Assembly (NCBI GenBank): GCA_003150235.1
Contig: QAMW01000048.1
Coordinates: 1 to 64,000 of the forward strand
Length of the DNA stretch: 64,000 nucleotides
From: Bacteroidales bacterium
GTDB lineage: Bacteria > Bacteroidota > Bacteroidia > Bacteroidales > Muribaculaceae
Reading direction: 5' to 3'
Below are positions 44,031 through 52,756 of the stretch, piece by piece (position 1 is the first letter of the stretch; each line of letters begins with the position of its first letter). A program made the translations under genes and the position numbers. The notes under the pieces were generated by a model. It did not search any database. It was not told where the DNA came from and saw nothing but the letters and a program-made list of their open reading frames with translations.

Positions 44031-45981
44031 TTAAGGAGATTAATGAGTGGTTATATTTTCTAAATAATTGTACCATAGTCGGCTGACCGAGTATGAATAC
44101 CCGTGTGTCGATTGGCATGATGTCGTAATCCTCTTGAAAGACTACTTTATGTATGCTAAGATTGTTTGGTAAACCAACAGTTGCGGTAAATGTCTCATAA
44201 TCTCTTTTACCCGTAACAAACGCATAGACATGAACCGATGGATTAGCAAGCGCACACAACAATGGAATAACTCCGATACCGGAATTGACAAAGGCTACAG
44301 GACCATCAAGGTGACTTATTAACTCTTCATATTTGCCTATTTGAGATAATGCGTTTTTGCATTGGCTAACAGTGGTCCATCCACGATAAGCGTATTTATA
44401 CAGTACTAATGACGCAAAATATTTAGGCGTTTCTTTCCCTGACGCGATGCTTTGCAATTCTTCGTTAATGAGACCCCGACATAATGAAGCCTGCTTGCGA
44501 AACGGCATTTCTTTGACAGATTCCTGGCTTATTCTAGGCAAAACCCTAAGTGTCATAGGATTTTTGCGCAGCATATTCTCGTGTTTAGGTAGATAGTGAC
44601 CGGCACCGTGCAATACCATCGGAAGTATGTCAAGTCCCAGTTGTTGGGCAAGCGAAAAAGCGCCCTGATGGAAACGCTGAATCTTACAGTCATCCGATCG
44701 AGTACCTTCCGGAAAAATCACTACAGAGCAACCTTGTTCTATCATGCTTTTAATCTTGGGCAGCATTGAATCTATGCCCTCAGTCATACACACATAGCCA
44801 GCCGATTGGACAATATTCCCAAAGAACTTGTTTTTCCAAACCCAATCATTCGTCATAAAGATCAGATTTGGAGACAATGACATAAGTATCGGCAAATCAA
44901 GGTGCGATTGATGATTGCAGACTATTATCGCGGGCTTGCGGAAGTCTTCTTTGGTATAATTTTCAATAGAGGTTTTGCCGCCCGGGAAATTCCGCGTAAA
45001 AAAAGACGATATGTGATAGATCTTTTCATGGAGGGAGCGACTTTTTTTTGCTGTAGGCTTGGAAAACTTGAAGTTAAGCCATACATACGGCTTAAACACT
45101 ATTATTGACCAAAATACAAAATGAAGCAAAGTATAGCCTGTGCGGCATAATCTGCCAATAGTAATATTCGCAGGCTTGTCCTTTTTAGCGAACCAGCTCA
45201 TCGGGTTGCCAAAAATTCTCTTGCGCCGAATGTTTTGCCATATCCTGACAGGCAGACCATACAAAATAGCCCCAATACATAAGATTGTATTTAGGATGCT
45301 GATACGGGTAAAGTCAAGTGCTGGACGAAAGTGCGAGATTCTCTCTCTTTGCGAAGGATAGAAAACAGGAATCGGCATAGACACAATCTCTGCACTATTC
45401 CAAGCTGAAAAGACCAGCAATAGCAATTCTGCCTCGTAGCGATTTGTCATCAGCCCGAAACCATAAAGATATTTCAGAGGATAAGCACGATATCCGGTTT
45501 GAGTGTCTTTAAGCTTGCGTCCTGTTTGAACGGTAAACCAGAAATTAGAGAATTTATTGGCGAATGAACTCTTACCATTGATATCAACTTTGGATAAATC
45601 ACGCTCTCCGATAATCAGAGCTCCGGGATGTTCTATAATAGCTCTGACAAAAGCAGAGATTTCTGAAGGATAATGCTGCCCATCCGAATCCATCGTGATA
45701 GCGTAGTCATAACCTCGCTCTCGTGCTTCTTTGAAGCCCTGCTTCAAGGCATATCCCTTTCCTTTGTTGGTGTCGTATTCAACCAGGGTAACTTTATCAG
45801 CAAATTCCTGAAGTAACGTATGCGTAGCATCTGTGCTACCGTCGTTTACGACAATTACATCATCGCTATATTTAAGTACTTCGGTTAAGACATCGCCAAG
45901 AGTACCGGCATTATTGTATGTCGGAATCAAGACGCAAATTTTATGCGCCTTCATGGTCTGCTTAACCGAATTCGAGTTCAT
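44020..45981 (-). CDS. GT2 glycosyltransferase - acyltransferase fusion
   Basis: 653 residues. Residues 10-240 are a GT2 domain (VLIPTYNNAGTLGDVL, VVNDGSTDATH, TMDSDGQHYP) of the dolichyl-phosphate-mannose-synthase-like group. A membrane-proximal segment (about 225-310) leads to a PlsC-type acyltransferase with CNHQSHLD near 355 and FPEGTRSDD near 422. The last about 100 residues (FVNSGIGVIPLLCALANPSVHVYAFV, with a turn in the middle) form a Rossmann-like domain resembling the C terminus of the MMPL fusion. Start 45981 lies 2 bases after the upstream stop; an ATG at 45954 is an alternative. Likely assembles a glycolipid or lipid ester of the pigment. Confidence 0.86.
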   Translation of the reverse strand: MNSNSVKQTMKAHKICVLIPTYNNAGTLGDVLTEVLKYSDDVIVVNDGSTDATHTLLQEFADKVTLVEYDTNKGKGYALKQGFKEARERGYDYAITMDSDGQHYPSEISAFVRAIIEHPGALIIGERDLSKVDINGKSSFANKFSNFWFTVQTGRKLKDTQTGYRAYPLKYLYGFGLMTNRYEAELLLLVFSAWNSAEIVSMPIPVFYPSQRERISHFRPALDFTRISILNTILCIGAILYGLPVRIWQNIRRKRIFGNPMSWFAKKDKPANITIGRLCRTGYTLLHFVFWSIIVFKPYVWLNFKFSKPTAKKSRSLHEKIYHISSFFTRNFPGGKTSIENYTKEDFRKPAIIVCNHQSHLDLPILMSLSPNLIFMTNDWVWKNKFFGNIVQSAGYVCMTEGIDSMLPKIKSMIEQGCSVVIFPEGTRSDDCKIQRFHQGAFSLAQQLGLDILPMVLHGAGHYLPKHENMLRKNPMTLRVLPRISQESVKEMPFRKQASLCRGLINEELQSIASGKETPKYFASLVLYKYAYRGWTTVSQCKNALSQIGKYEELISHLDGPVAFVNSGIGVIPLLCALANPSVHVYAFVTGKRDYETFTATVGLPNNLSIHKVVFQEDYDIMPIDTRVFILGQPTMVQLFRKYNHSLISLNDE

Positions 45982-45983
45982 TC

Positions 45984-46343
45984 TTATTTATAGATCAATG
46001 AGAATTTTGTGTATATTTTTGCTTCATCGGCAACGGTGCCTCTCACCTTAATAGAGTTGTCTTCTTCGATTATCTTATCGAAGTTGATAGAAACAGTCTT
46101 CGTTTCCGAAGGGCTTAAGACTTCAAGAAATTTTACGTTCGTAACCTCAATAAGAGACAGATTGATACCTTTAAGTTCTCCCAATATCTCGGTAACTATC
46201 TGTATGATGCATACTCCGGGAGTGATTGGCCGTTCCGGGAAATGCGCTTTATAAATCAGAGAATCGGGCAATAGTTCCACGGATGCAGAATTATTGTCTC
46301 GGTTCAGAGATATTATGCTATAAAGATTATTCTTTAGTGTCAT
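45984..46343 (-). CDS. FabZ-like hot-dog dehydratase
   Basis: 119 residues from ATG 46343 (MTLKNNLYS); a longer frame to 46409 lies within the upstream gene. Carries the FabZ signature HFPERPITPGV with the catalytic His, though the second catalytic residue region (VTEIL) is less typical. Proposed 3-hydroxyacyl-ACP dehydratase for the repeated polyene double-bond formation. Overlaps the upstream gene by 17 bases. Confidence 0.8.
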   Translation of the reverse strand: MTLKNNLYSIISLNRDNNSASVELLPDSLIYKAHFPERPITPGVCIIQIVTEILGELKGINLSLIEVTNVKFLEVLSPSETKTVSINFDKIIEEDNSIKVRGTVADEAKIYTKFSLIYK

Positions 46344-46791
46344 TTGATTCTTGCATTGGTGAGTATATATACCTGATTTTCCGTTTCTTGTTATACACGA
46401 CAGTCTCATTGGGAGATACTGATACCTCTATATTCTTTTCCGGTTTCAAAGGCATTCCCCATAGAGTCTTAATACATGCTTTGATGTCTTTGCTAATTAC
46501 ACGCTTGATATACCATTTGTCCAGAAACTTGATCACATGGAGTAGTTTAAGCTTATCCTTGGAAATATCGTATGTAAAACCCATTGCCGTTACTCCGAAC
46601 TCATTAAACATACATCCATTAATCACGTCTCCTTCTTGACTAAGTATCAGGATGCCGCTAAGGTAGCCCTTCTCAGTAGACAGCTCGAAATTATATTTTT
46701 CCGACCTATCCAGTGAGTCAACCAAGACCTCAGCCTTTGTCTGAAAGACGAAAGAGAGAAGAATACTAATGTATACTAAAAAGCGTGTCAT
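46327..46791 (-). CDS. Secreted hypothetical protein, LolB/DUF3261-like position
   Basis: 154 residues with a signal peptide (cleaved after FQTKA), no lipobox. Beta-rich body (YLSGILILSQEGDVINGCMFNEFGV, split by turns) that could form the half-barrel of LolA/LolB-type proteins. It overlaps lolA by 26 bases; in other aryl polyene clusters the gene beside lolA codes for a DUF3261/LolB-like acceptor. That identity is inferred from position and size, not from a motif. Confidence 0.6.
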   Translation of the reverse strand: MTRFLVYISILLSFVFQTKAEVLVDSLDRSEKYNFELSTEKGYLSGILILSQEGDVINGCMFNEFGVTAMGFTYDISKDKLKLLHVIKFLDKWYIKRVISKDIKACIKTLWGMPLKPEKNIEVSVSPNETVVYNKKRKIRYIYSPMQESNDTKE

Positions 46792-47392
46792 CTACATGTA
46801 CCGATGATTTGACATTCTTAAGTTTAATTGTCGAAGAGTCTCCGTTCTTCTCATATATCTGTATTTCAGTTACCATACAGTCGGTTTTACGGAATGTGAT
46901 AATGATTTTGTTGAACATTGACTTCATGTCTTTACGCTTTGGTATCAATGTTACCAGCCATCCTGAGCTGCCTTCTGCAACATCGGTTTTAAAATCTGCC
47001 GGGTTATTTAGAGCTTTGCCGGTTACGGTATTCATCATTATACGGGCGACCTCTTTGAATACCTTGTTTGACTGAGTATCAATTACACTCTTCTTTTTAG
47101 AGTTTTTCACCGACACTTTTGTCCCGTTGAAAATAAATGTGTAAGTATAGGGTGATGTATATTCCCAACGCAACTTGTCGGGCTTCTTGTAATACATCTT
47201 GCCTTGGGACGTCATTGTTTCCTTGACCAGCGAGACTTTCTTTGTCTGAGTAAAGTCGCAAGTCATGGAGGGTAAAGCAGCGGCAGCCGTGCTTATTTTA
47301 TTTAAGACTGTTTTTTTCTGCTCCGGCGTCATAGCGCTGGAAGTAATGCCCTGTAGAAGGATAAGGCATAGTATCAATATCTTCTTAATCAT
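46766..47392 (-). CDS. LolA-like lipoprotein/pigment carrier
   Basis: 208 residues from ATG 47392 (MIKKILI); a TTG start nine bases upstream would overlap the previous gene. Signal peptide cleaved near residue 20. LolA pattern: MTCDFTQTKKVSLVKETMTSQGKMYYKKPDKLRWEY (read with turns) and ITFRKTDCMVTEIQIYEKNGDSSTIKL. LolA-like proteins in aryl polyene clusters are thought to carry the lipidated polyene across the periplasm. Overlaps the following gene. Confidence 0.85.
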   Translation of the reverse strand: MIKKILILCLILLQGITSSAMTPEQKKTVLNKISTAAAALPSMTCDFTQTKKVSLVKETMTSQGKMYYKKPDKLRWEYTSPYTYTFIFNGTKVSVKNSKKKSVIDTQSNKVFKEVARIMMNTVTGKALNNPADFKTDVAEGSSGWLVTLIPKRKDMKSMFNKIIITFRKTDCMVTEIQIYEKNGDSSTIKLKNVKSSVHVDDTLFSIH

Positions 47393-47397
47393 AGTTT

Positions 47398-47757
47398 TCA
47401 ATATTTACTTACCACTAATATCACGCCACATAGAATGAGTCCGGTACCTAACCAACGTTCCCATGGGACTGTCTCGTGAAATACGATAATAGCCATTAAT
47501 GTTGTTATGACATAGCTCATACTTACTAAAGGAGCGGCCATGCTTAGCGGGTAATGTTTGAGAATATACATCCACAATATAGAGGCGCTGCCGAATATTA
47601 TTCCACTCAATGCGAACTGCCAATTAGTGAGAAGACTCAGCCAAAACTTGGAATTCCAGCCAAACGGCGGCATAATCTGGAGTGCAATCTTCAACACTAC
47701 CTGTCCTAAGGCAAGTAGAACGCTCTGTATAACGGATAATACTAACAGCCACCACAT
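47398..47757 (-). CDS. Four-helix EamA/SMR-like membrane protein
   Basis: 119 residues, four predicted membrane helices, with the half-size DMT pattern (VLLALGQVVLKIALQ, YPLSMAAPLVSMSYVITTL, WLGTGLILCGVILV). It resembles ArnE/ArnF-type lipid-linked-sugar flippase halves and SMR proteins, which work as dimers. Suits flipping of a glycolipid intermediate made by the GT2-acyltransferase (inference). Starts one base after the upstream stop. Confidence 0.8.
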   Translation of the reverse strand: MWWLLVLSVIQSVLLALGQVVLKIALQIMPPFGWNSKFWLSLLTNWQFALSGIIFGSASILWMYILKHYPLSMAAPLVSMSYVITTLMAIIVFHETVPWERWLGTGLILCGVILVVSKY

Positions 47758-47758
47758 A

Positions 47759-48739
47759 TCACTCGTCTTTTTGCAAAGTTATTATAGACCAAAGTTCTCC
47801 AGTATGATTCAGAATGACCATCCTGTTTATCTTTGAGGGATACTCATTATCTTTTGCGAGATGCTCAGGAACTGACTGTCGCTGAAGAATTACGAATCCG
47901 ACATAAGTTCCAAGCGCTGACGACGAATAGTTGTCTCCGAAAAGATTACGGTATTCCACCACAGGATATTTCCCGTCAATTACAGAATTGTATGGTTCGT
48001 CATTGATAGGATTACCGTTTGTGCCGCAAATAACGAGACTGGGGTTTGCAGCATTTAAGATGTTTTGAAGTTCTTCAGCCTTTGGTTCATTCAGAATCTG
48101 AACATCAATGATTTCTACGCCATTGCCAGTAAGGTTTTCTGACGCAGTCAGAAACGATACTGAAGTCTCAGATATGAATCTATAATCTGAGTTGGTTTGC
48201 TTCAATATCTTAGCCACAAGTGGAGTTACTTCATCGTGGCTTCCTACCAAAGCATTGCTTATGGCGTCTTGTTTAATTTGCAGCCATGCGTCCCAGAGCG
48301 CGTTTTCGAAAGAGACGCCGCGCTGCGAATACGTGCTATTGTAACCGTGGCACTTGAGGTTGATCCCTATAAGCGAACTGATGGTATTGTGCGTAGATTG
48401 CATGAACAAAGTCGGTTTGAGCATATTCTCACCGTACTTCTCCATATCGGTTAGGAATTTTTCCGAATTTTCAATACAACCCATGCCGGTGCCAGTAATT
48501 ATGGCATCGGCATGCTCGATACCTGATGCTTTCAAAGCCGATATAGATGTGCAAATTGCACGTTTAAGCAACTTGCTCATGCGACGTGCTTCACCAACAG
48601 GGATAAACGATTTACTGTCAGGCTCTATGGCACGTACATAATCAGACTCACAAACAATCGGATTATTACACCAATCATCCGAAAGAGGCTTTTGACATGA
48701 CACTTGCGCAGCCGAGAGTATGTAACATTTCTTTGCCAT
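47759..48739 (-). CDS. Ketosynthase-like chain-length-factor homologue, no active-site Cys
   Basis: 326 residues of thiolase fold (Ketoacyl-synt_2-like). The nucleophilic Cys position of ketosynthases is replaced: the local sequence reads GYNSTYSQRGVSFENAL. The His residues of the catalytic triad are not in HGTGT or GHT context either. In E. coli-type aryl polyene systems a catalytically inactive partner (ApeC) pairs with the ketosynthase ApeO; this gene directly follows an intact ketosynthase and is the best candidate for that role. Confidence 0.75.
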   Translation of the reverse strand: MAKKCYILSAAQVSCQKPLSDDWCNNPIVCESDYVRAIEPDSKSFIPVGEARRMSKLLKRAICTSISALKASGIEHADAIITGTGMGCIENSEKFLTDMEKYGENMLKPTLFMQSTHNTISSLIGINLKCHGYNSTYSQRGVSFENALWDAWLQIKQDAISNALVGSHDEVTPLVAKILKQTNSDYRFISETSVSFLTASENLTGNGVEIIDVQILNEPKAEELQNILNAANPSLVICGTNGNPINDEPYNSVIDGKYPVVEYRNLFGDNYSSSALGTYVGFVILQRQSVPEHLAKDNEYPSKINRMVILNHTGELWSIITLQKDE

Positions 48740-48743
48740 AAGC

Positions 48744-49952
48744 TTAATTTGCTGTTGCTGTGAATACTATCGAAGTGTCATTGCCTCCAAAACCAAAGGA
48801 ATTCATCAGGACATTTCTTAAAGGTATATCCTTGATGGTTTCCATGACAGGTTTATAAAGCATGTCCATAGGAACAGTGCAACCAAGAGATGTCGGTATA
48901 AAAGAGTGCTTAATTGCTAATAAACATATTACAGCCTCTATTGCTCCAGATGCACTCGTTGTGTGTCCGGTAAACGCCTTGGTAGATGAATATCGTGGAC
49001 ATTTGGTTGTCCATAAACGTTTCATCGAATTCAGTTCGCTTGAATCATTGTTCGGGGTTCCGGTTCCATGCGTATTGACATAATCGATATCCTCTGGTGA
49101 CAAGCCGGCCATATCCATCGCATTACGCATTGACAAATACGGGCCTTCTCCGTTATCGGACGTGGCTGTTTGATGGAAAGCATCACATGTGTTGGCAAAG
49201 CCTTTGAGCATAGCGTAAGGCTTTACTCCTCGACGATGCATAGATTTTTCACTTTCTATGACAATATACGCCGCGCCTTCTCCCAGGTTTATGCCACAAT
49301 GATTTTGGTCGAAAGGCTTACATTGCTCATGATCCAGAATCATCAGTGTATTGAAGCCATTAACATGAAAACGAGTTAAAGCCTCAGCACCGCCTACTAC
49401 TGCAATATCGACCACACCTGCCTTTATCAGATTTGCACCGAAAATGACGGCATTGGCTGCTGAAGAACAGGCAGTTGAAATTGTGGCCATAGTCTTGAAC
49501 TTGCCAAGTTCTTTAGCTATGAGTTCAGTGGAACATCCGCAGTCATTGTACTTCATGTCCTTTACTTCCGGACAATTTGCCTCATTGGCAAATACTTTTC
49601 CAAAAGCCTGTTCGGTCATGTCCATTCCACCGACTGTAGTACCATTGATGAATGCTGTCCGACGAAAATCATCTTCGTTCAGCGATGCTGACTTGACAGC
49701 TTCCTTTCCTGCAATGATACCCAGCATTACTGTTCGTAACTCTGATTCAGGATATGAAAGATTGAGTTTAACAGCCAGCTCAGAGTTGGACATGCCGACC
49801 TCTCCGACTGGCAAATCGGTATGGCTGGTATGTAAGTATCGGATGGAACTAATACCTGAGCGCTCAGCAAGGATAGCATTGAGTGTTTGCTCTATGCCTT
49901 CGCCAAGTGAGGATATTACTCCGAGTCCGGTTATGTAAACTCCGTCTTCCAT
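48744..49952 (-). CDS. 3-oxoacyl-ACP synthase (KAS II-type)
   Basis: 402 residues, chain elongation of the polyene by decarboxylative condensation. Complete Cys-His-His triad: Cys162 in STACSSAAN, His295 in NTHGTGT, His330 in TGHTTSA. GFGGNDTS at the C terminus is typical. It lies 3 bases after an ACP gene and 4 bases before the chain-length-factor-like gene, suggesting a KS/CLF/ACP set (inference). Confidence 0.92.
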   Translation of the reverse strand: MEDGVYITGLGVISSLGEGIEQTLNAILAERSGISSIRYLHTSHTDLPVGEVGMSNSELAVKLNLSYPESELRTVMLGIIAGKEAVKSASLNEDDFRRTAFINGTTVGGMDMTEQAFGKVFANEANCPEVKDMKYNDCGCSTELIAKELGKFKTMATISTACSSAANAVIFGANLIKAGVVDIAVVGGAEALTRFHVNGFNTLMILDHEQCKPFDQNHCGINLGEGAAYIVIESEKSMHRRGVKPYAMLKGFANTCDAFHQTATSDNGEGPYLSMRNAMDMAGLSPEDIDYVNTHGTGTPNNDSSELNSMKRLWTTKCPRYSSTKAFTGHTTSASGAIEAVICLLAIKHSFIPTSLGCTVPMDMLYKPVMETIKDIPLRNVLMNSFGFGGNDTSIVFTATAN

Positions 49953-49955
49953 TTT

Positions 49956-50213
49956 TTACTTTTTGCGGTTTTTGCTTACGTAGTCAGCTATAGATGCTAC
50001 TGAGCTGAATATTGCCTTACCTTCGGCAGGGTTTGTAAGCTTGATGCCATATTCGCGCTCCATCAGCACAATAAGTTCAAGTGCATCAATAGAGTCGAGT
50101 CCAAGACCCTCACCAAATAAAGGTGCCTGTGCGTCAATATCTTCAGGAGTCAGATCCTCAAGATTAAGAACTTCTATAATCTGTTCTTTAAGTGTATTGA
50201 TAAGTTCTTCCAT
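49956..50213 (-). CDS. Acyl carrier protein (1)
   Basis: 85 residues. Phosphopantetheine attachment Ser41 in GLGLDSIDALEL. Acidic, helical, typical ACP size. Located just upstream of the KAS II-type gene, so it probably carries the growing polyene. Confidence 0.92.
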   Translation of the reverse strand: MEELINTLKEQIIEVLNLEDLTPEDIDAQAPLFGEGLGLDSIDALELIVLMEREYGIKLTNPAEGKAIFSSVASIADYVSKNRKK

Positions 50214-50228
50214 TATATTGGGGATTAT

Positions 50229-50765
50229 TTATTTGCTAATTAGTTTAATTTCAGCTTTGAATTCTGTTTCCGACTCATAATCCACCCATCCTGTTAAAAC
50301 AAGTGGAGATTGAGATTCATCAATTAAAGCTTCAATAGGCTGCGCATTCATTACATCCTCATTATCAAGGATGTAAAAAGATGTTTCTCCGTATATCTTA
50401 TGTCGTATGGCAATTTCGCCTGTTACGATATTAGCCAGAGTATACACAAAATGAGCCGGACTGGGAAAGTAATTTTCTGAGTCTTTGATCGTGTCTTCGT
50501 AAATTCTGTCTGTATATACTGAACCGCCATGATTGAAGAGGATAACAGAACTATTTGCCTTGTCCTCAGCGCTTACATCGGATAACAACCATTCAGCTGC
50601 TACAAATCCGAGTTTGCAGAGACCGTCCATCTTAAAGAACTTGGGATATGTTCCACAAATATGACGATAAATCTCGACCAGTGTTTTGCCCGACAGATCT
50701 GCATTAAACTGCCCATCGGTAAACACTTTGTTGGGTTCGATTTTGATTTCTTTTAGCAATTTCAT
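50229..50765 (-). CDS. Truncated ketosynthase-like protein of pigment clusters
   Basis: 178 residues. The segment SPAHFVYTLANIVTGEIAIRHKIYGETSFY (with a turn) matches the core of ketosynthase-like proteins around the active-site region, but the Cys is not in place and both ends of the fold are missing. A full frame of normal length for this position, so not an obvious broken gene. It starts within the four-base overlap of the upstream ketosynthase; perhaps a second non-catalytic partner. Confidence 0.6.
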   Translation of the reverse strand: MKLLKEIKIEPNKVFTDGQFNADLSGKTLVEIYRHICGTYPKFFKMDGLCKLGFVAAEWLLSDVSAEDKANSSVILFNHGGSVYTDRIYEDTIKDSENYFPSPAHFVYTLANIVTGEIAIRHKIYGETSFYILDNEDVMNAQPIEALIDESQSPLVLTGWVDYESETEFKAEIKLISK

Positions 50766-51904
50766 AGTTGCGTTCCTTTCTTCCGGTATGCAATTCCGGC
50801 ATTAGAGCCACCAAAGCCCGAAAGAACCTTGAAGAAGGCTCTTTTTTCTGACGAGCGACTGTAGGGGACCACATTTAGAGATTGTGATGTTCCTTGCTCA
50901 GAAAACCCCTTAGTTGGCAGAATAACAGAATTGTCTACAGCAAACATTGAAAGGATAGTTTCGATGATGCCAGCCGCTCCGAGAGTATGACCGAAGTATC
51001 CTTTCAAACCGTTGCATGGAGTCCCGGAAAGCCCGGCTCGCTCTATGGCTATAGATTCCATCTCATCATTGTAGTTAGTACCAGTGCCGTGCAGGTTGAC
51101 GAAAGATAAGTCTTCTTCGTTAACTCGACTAAGCATATCGTTCAAAACACGGTAAGTGCCTTCGCCTGTACGAGATGGTCCGGAGATATGATTGGCATCA
51201 TTGTGGATTGATGATGTTATATATTCCCAATCTCCAGCATCAGATGTTTGGAGAATTAATGTTCCTACTGCTTCGCCAAGATTGAGTCCCTGACGATTCT
51301 TGTCAAAGGGCTTGCACTGTTCTGGGCTCAATGCCTTAAATGACTGGAAACCTGACACAATGAATTTTGAAAGCGTATCGCAACCAACTACTACCGCTGT
51401 CCTATACAAGCCCGCTTTCAGAAATCTGACCGCAGCAATTTGGGCACATACTCCAGAGATGCAGGCATTTGAGGCGACAATAGGTCGGTTGCTATTCTTG
51501 AAGAATCTAGTGATTTTGTCAGCTGACTGTGACAAGTAATAGCGCTCGTCATAAGGATTTGACTCTAAAACTTCAACATTGCCTTTTGTCGATGACAGGA
51601 CAAATACTACATCGTCAGCACCTAAATCGATTTCGATATTTTCAGCGGCCTTAATTATCGACATGATGGCGATAGTTTCAAAGAAAGTATATTTCTCGGA
51701 AGAGATATTACATTTCTCAGCCTCTTGGGATATGATATTGCGATCAAGAATGGAGCCAACAAAATCTTCAGGCAAACCGAACATACCGGAATGAAGTTTC
51801 AGCCGCGTGTCTCCGCGCATCACAGCATCGAAGTTCTCCTGTGAGGAGAGCCCCAATGGTGATATAATGTTGTCTGCAATCTTATTGATTATAATACCTC
51901 CCAT
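50762..51904 (-). CDS. 3-oxoacyl-ACP synthase, second type
   Basis: 380 residues from ATG 51904 (MGGIIIN); a frame to 51943 lies in the thioesterase gene. Triad: Cys148 in SNACISGV, His272 in LHGTGTNYND, His306 in GYFGHTLGAAG. The N-terminal part is shorter and less typical than in KAS II. Likely condenses a specific step such as starter extension, but no substrate can be read from the sequence. Confidence 0.88.
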   Translation of the reverse strand: MGGIIINKIADNIISPLGLSSQENFDAVMRGDTRLKLHSGMFGLPEDFVGSILDRNIISQEAEKCNISSEKYTFFETIAIMSIIKAAENIEIDLGADDVVFVLSSTKGNVEVLESNPYDERYYLSQSADKITRFFKNSNRPIVASNACISGVCAQIAAVRFLKAGLYRTAVVVGCDTLSKFIVSGFQSFKALSPEQCKPFDKNRQGLNLGEAVGTLILQTSDAGDWEYITSSIHNDANHISGPSRTGEGTYRVLNDMLSRVNEEDLSFVNLHGTGTNYNDEMESIAIERAGLSGTPCNGLKGYFGHTLGAAGIIETILSMFAVDNSVILPTKGFSEQGTSQSLNVVPYSRSSEKRAFFKVLSGFGGSNAGIAYRKKGTQL

Positions 51905-52308
51905 TTCTTCTGCCAATTGCGATAAAACTCCGGAGACTCCCAAACAAGCTGATGATCAAAACCTGTAAACACCTGCACGGAGCATCCGGTGGCGAAGGTT
52001 TCCCCACTAACCTTATCGCGAATCTCGTATTCGAAGACTATTTTAGCCGACTCGGTTGGTATGTAGGTTATTATTATCTCGGGTTGCGACTGATAGAATA
52101 TCGCCTTCTTATATTTGAAATTCAATTCAACCAGTGGTGCATAGTATCCATTATTGAGGAACGTCATGTAGCCGAGTCCATACTTTCGGCCAAATTCCTC
52201 ACGAGCGTCCTCGAAGTACAGCGGGTAGGAACCGTGCCATACTACGTTCATGGAATCCACTTCACTGAACCGAATGCTAAAGTCTTTGCGTGCGATGAGT
52301 CGTTTCAT
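51889..52308 (-). CDS. 4HBT-type acyl-ACP/CoA thioesterase
   Basis: 139 residues from ATG 52308 (MKRLIAR); ATG 52332 is an alternative that overlaps the upstream gene. Hot-dog fold with the 4-hydroxybenzoyl-CoA thioesterase signature FSEVDSMNVVWHGSYPLYFEDAREE (broken by loops), including the catalytic Asp. Probably frees the aryl or polyene acid from its carrier, or edits misloaded carriers. Confidence 0.85.
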   Translation of the reverse strand: MKRLIARKDFSIRFSEVDSMNVVWHGSYPLYFEDAREEFGRKYGLGYMTFLNNGYYAPLVELNFKYKKAIFYQSQPEIIITYIPTESAKIVFEYEIRDKVSGETFATGCSVQVFTGFDHQLVWESPEFYRNWQKKWEVL

Positions 52309-52315
52309 TGTTGTT

Positions 52316-52756
52316 TTATCTGATTGCTTCATCCTTGCTCAAAGCTATTTTCATAATGCCTTCGGCCAGTAGGTTTTCACCGCTTTTGACCACGGCTTCG
52401 ACCATAATCATGCCCATGATTTCCTCAATAACATTGATTGTTGTGGTGATCGTTGAACCGACAGCCGGCAACTCTTTTATAGTTAAGTTACGGATTGCGC
52501 CGATAAAACCTAACTGAATACCTTTTTTCAAGATATACTTGTTGATATAGCCAATGCGGGTAGCACAGGTTTGTGCAATATTCTCAACCAGGCCCGATGC
52601 CGCGAGAACACCGTTCTCTACAAAAAGATTGTCCGGAGCAACAGTCATGTCGGTTTCGGTGCGTTGCATATCAAAGTGTAGAAGATGCCCCACCATAACA
52701 AACGGCTCACACTGCGGCAGCAGCTCGTGTACGTCTATATTTTTTAAGTCAGTCAT
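52316..52756 (-). CDS. Hot-dog 3-hydroxyacyl-ACP dehydratase-like (ApeP-type)
   Basis: 146 residues from ATG 52756 (MTDLKNIDVHEL), the first start compatible with the domain; a longer frame lies within the acyltransferase gene. LLPQCEPFVMVGHLL and SGLVENIAQTCATRIGY fit the second dehydratase type found in aryl polyene clusters. Eight-base overlap with the upstream gene. Confidence 0.78.
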   Translation of the reverse strand: MTDLKNIDVHELLPQCEPFVMVGHLLHFDMQRTETDMTVAPDNLFVENGVLAASGLVENIAQTCATRIGYINKYILKKGIQLGFIGAIRNLTIKELPAVGSTITTTINVIEEIMGMIMVEAVVKSGENLLAEGIMKIALSKDEAIR

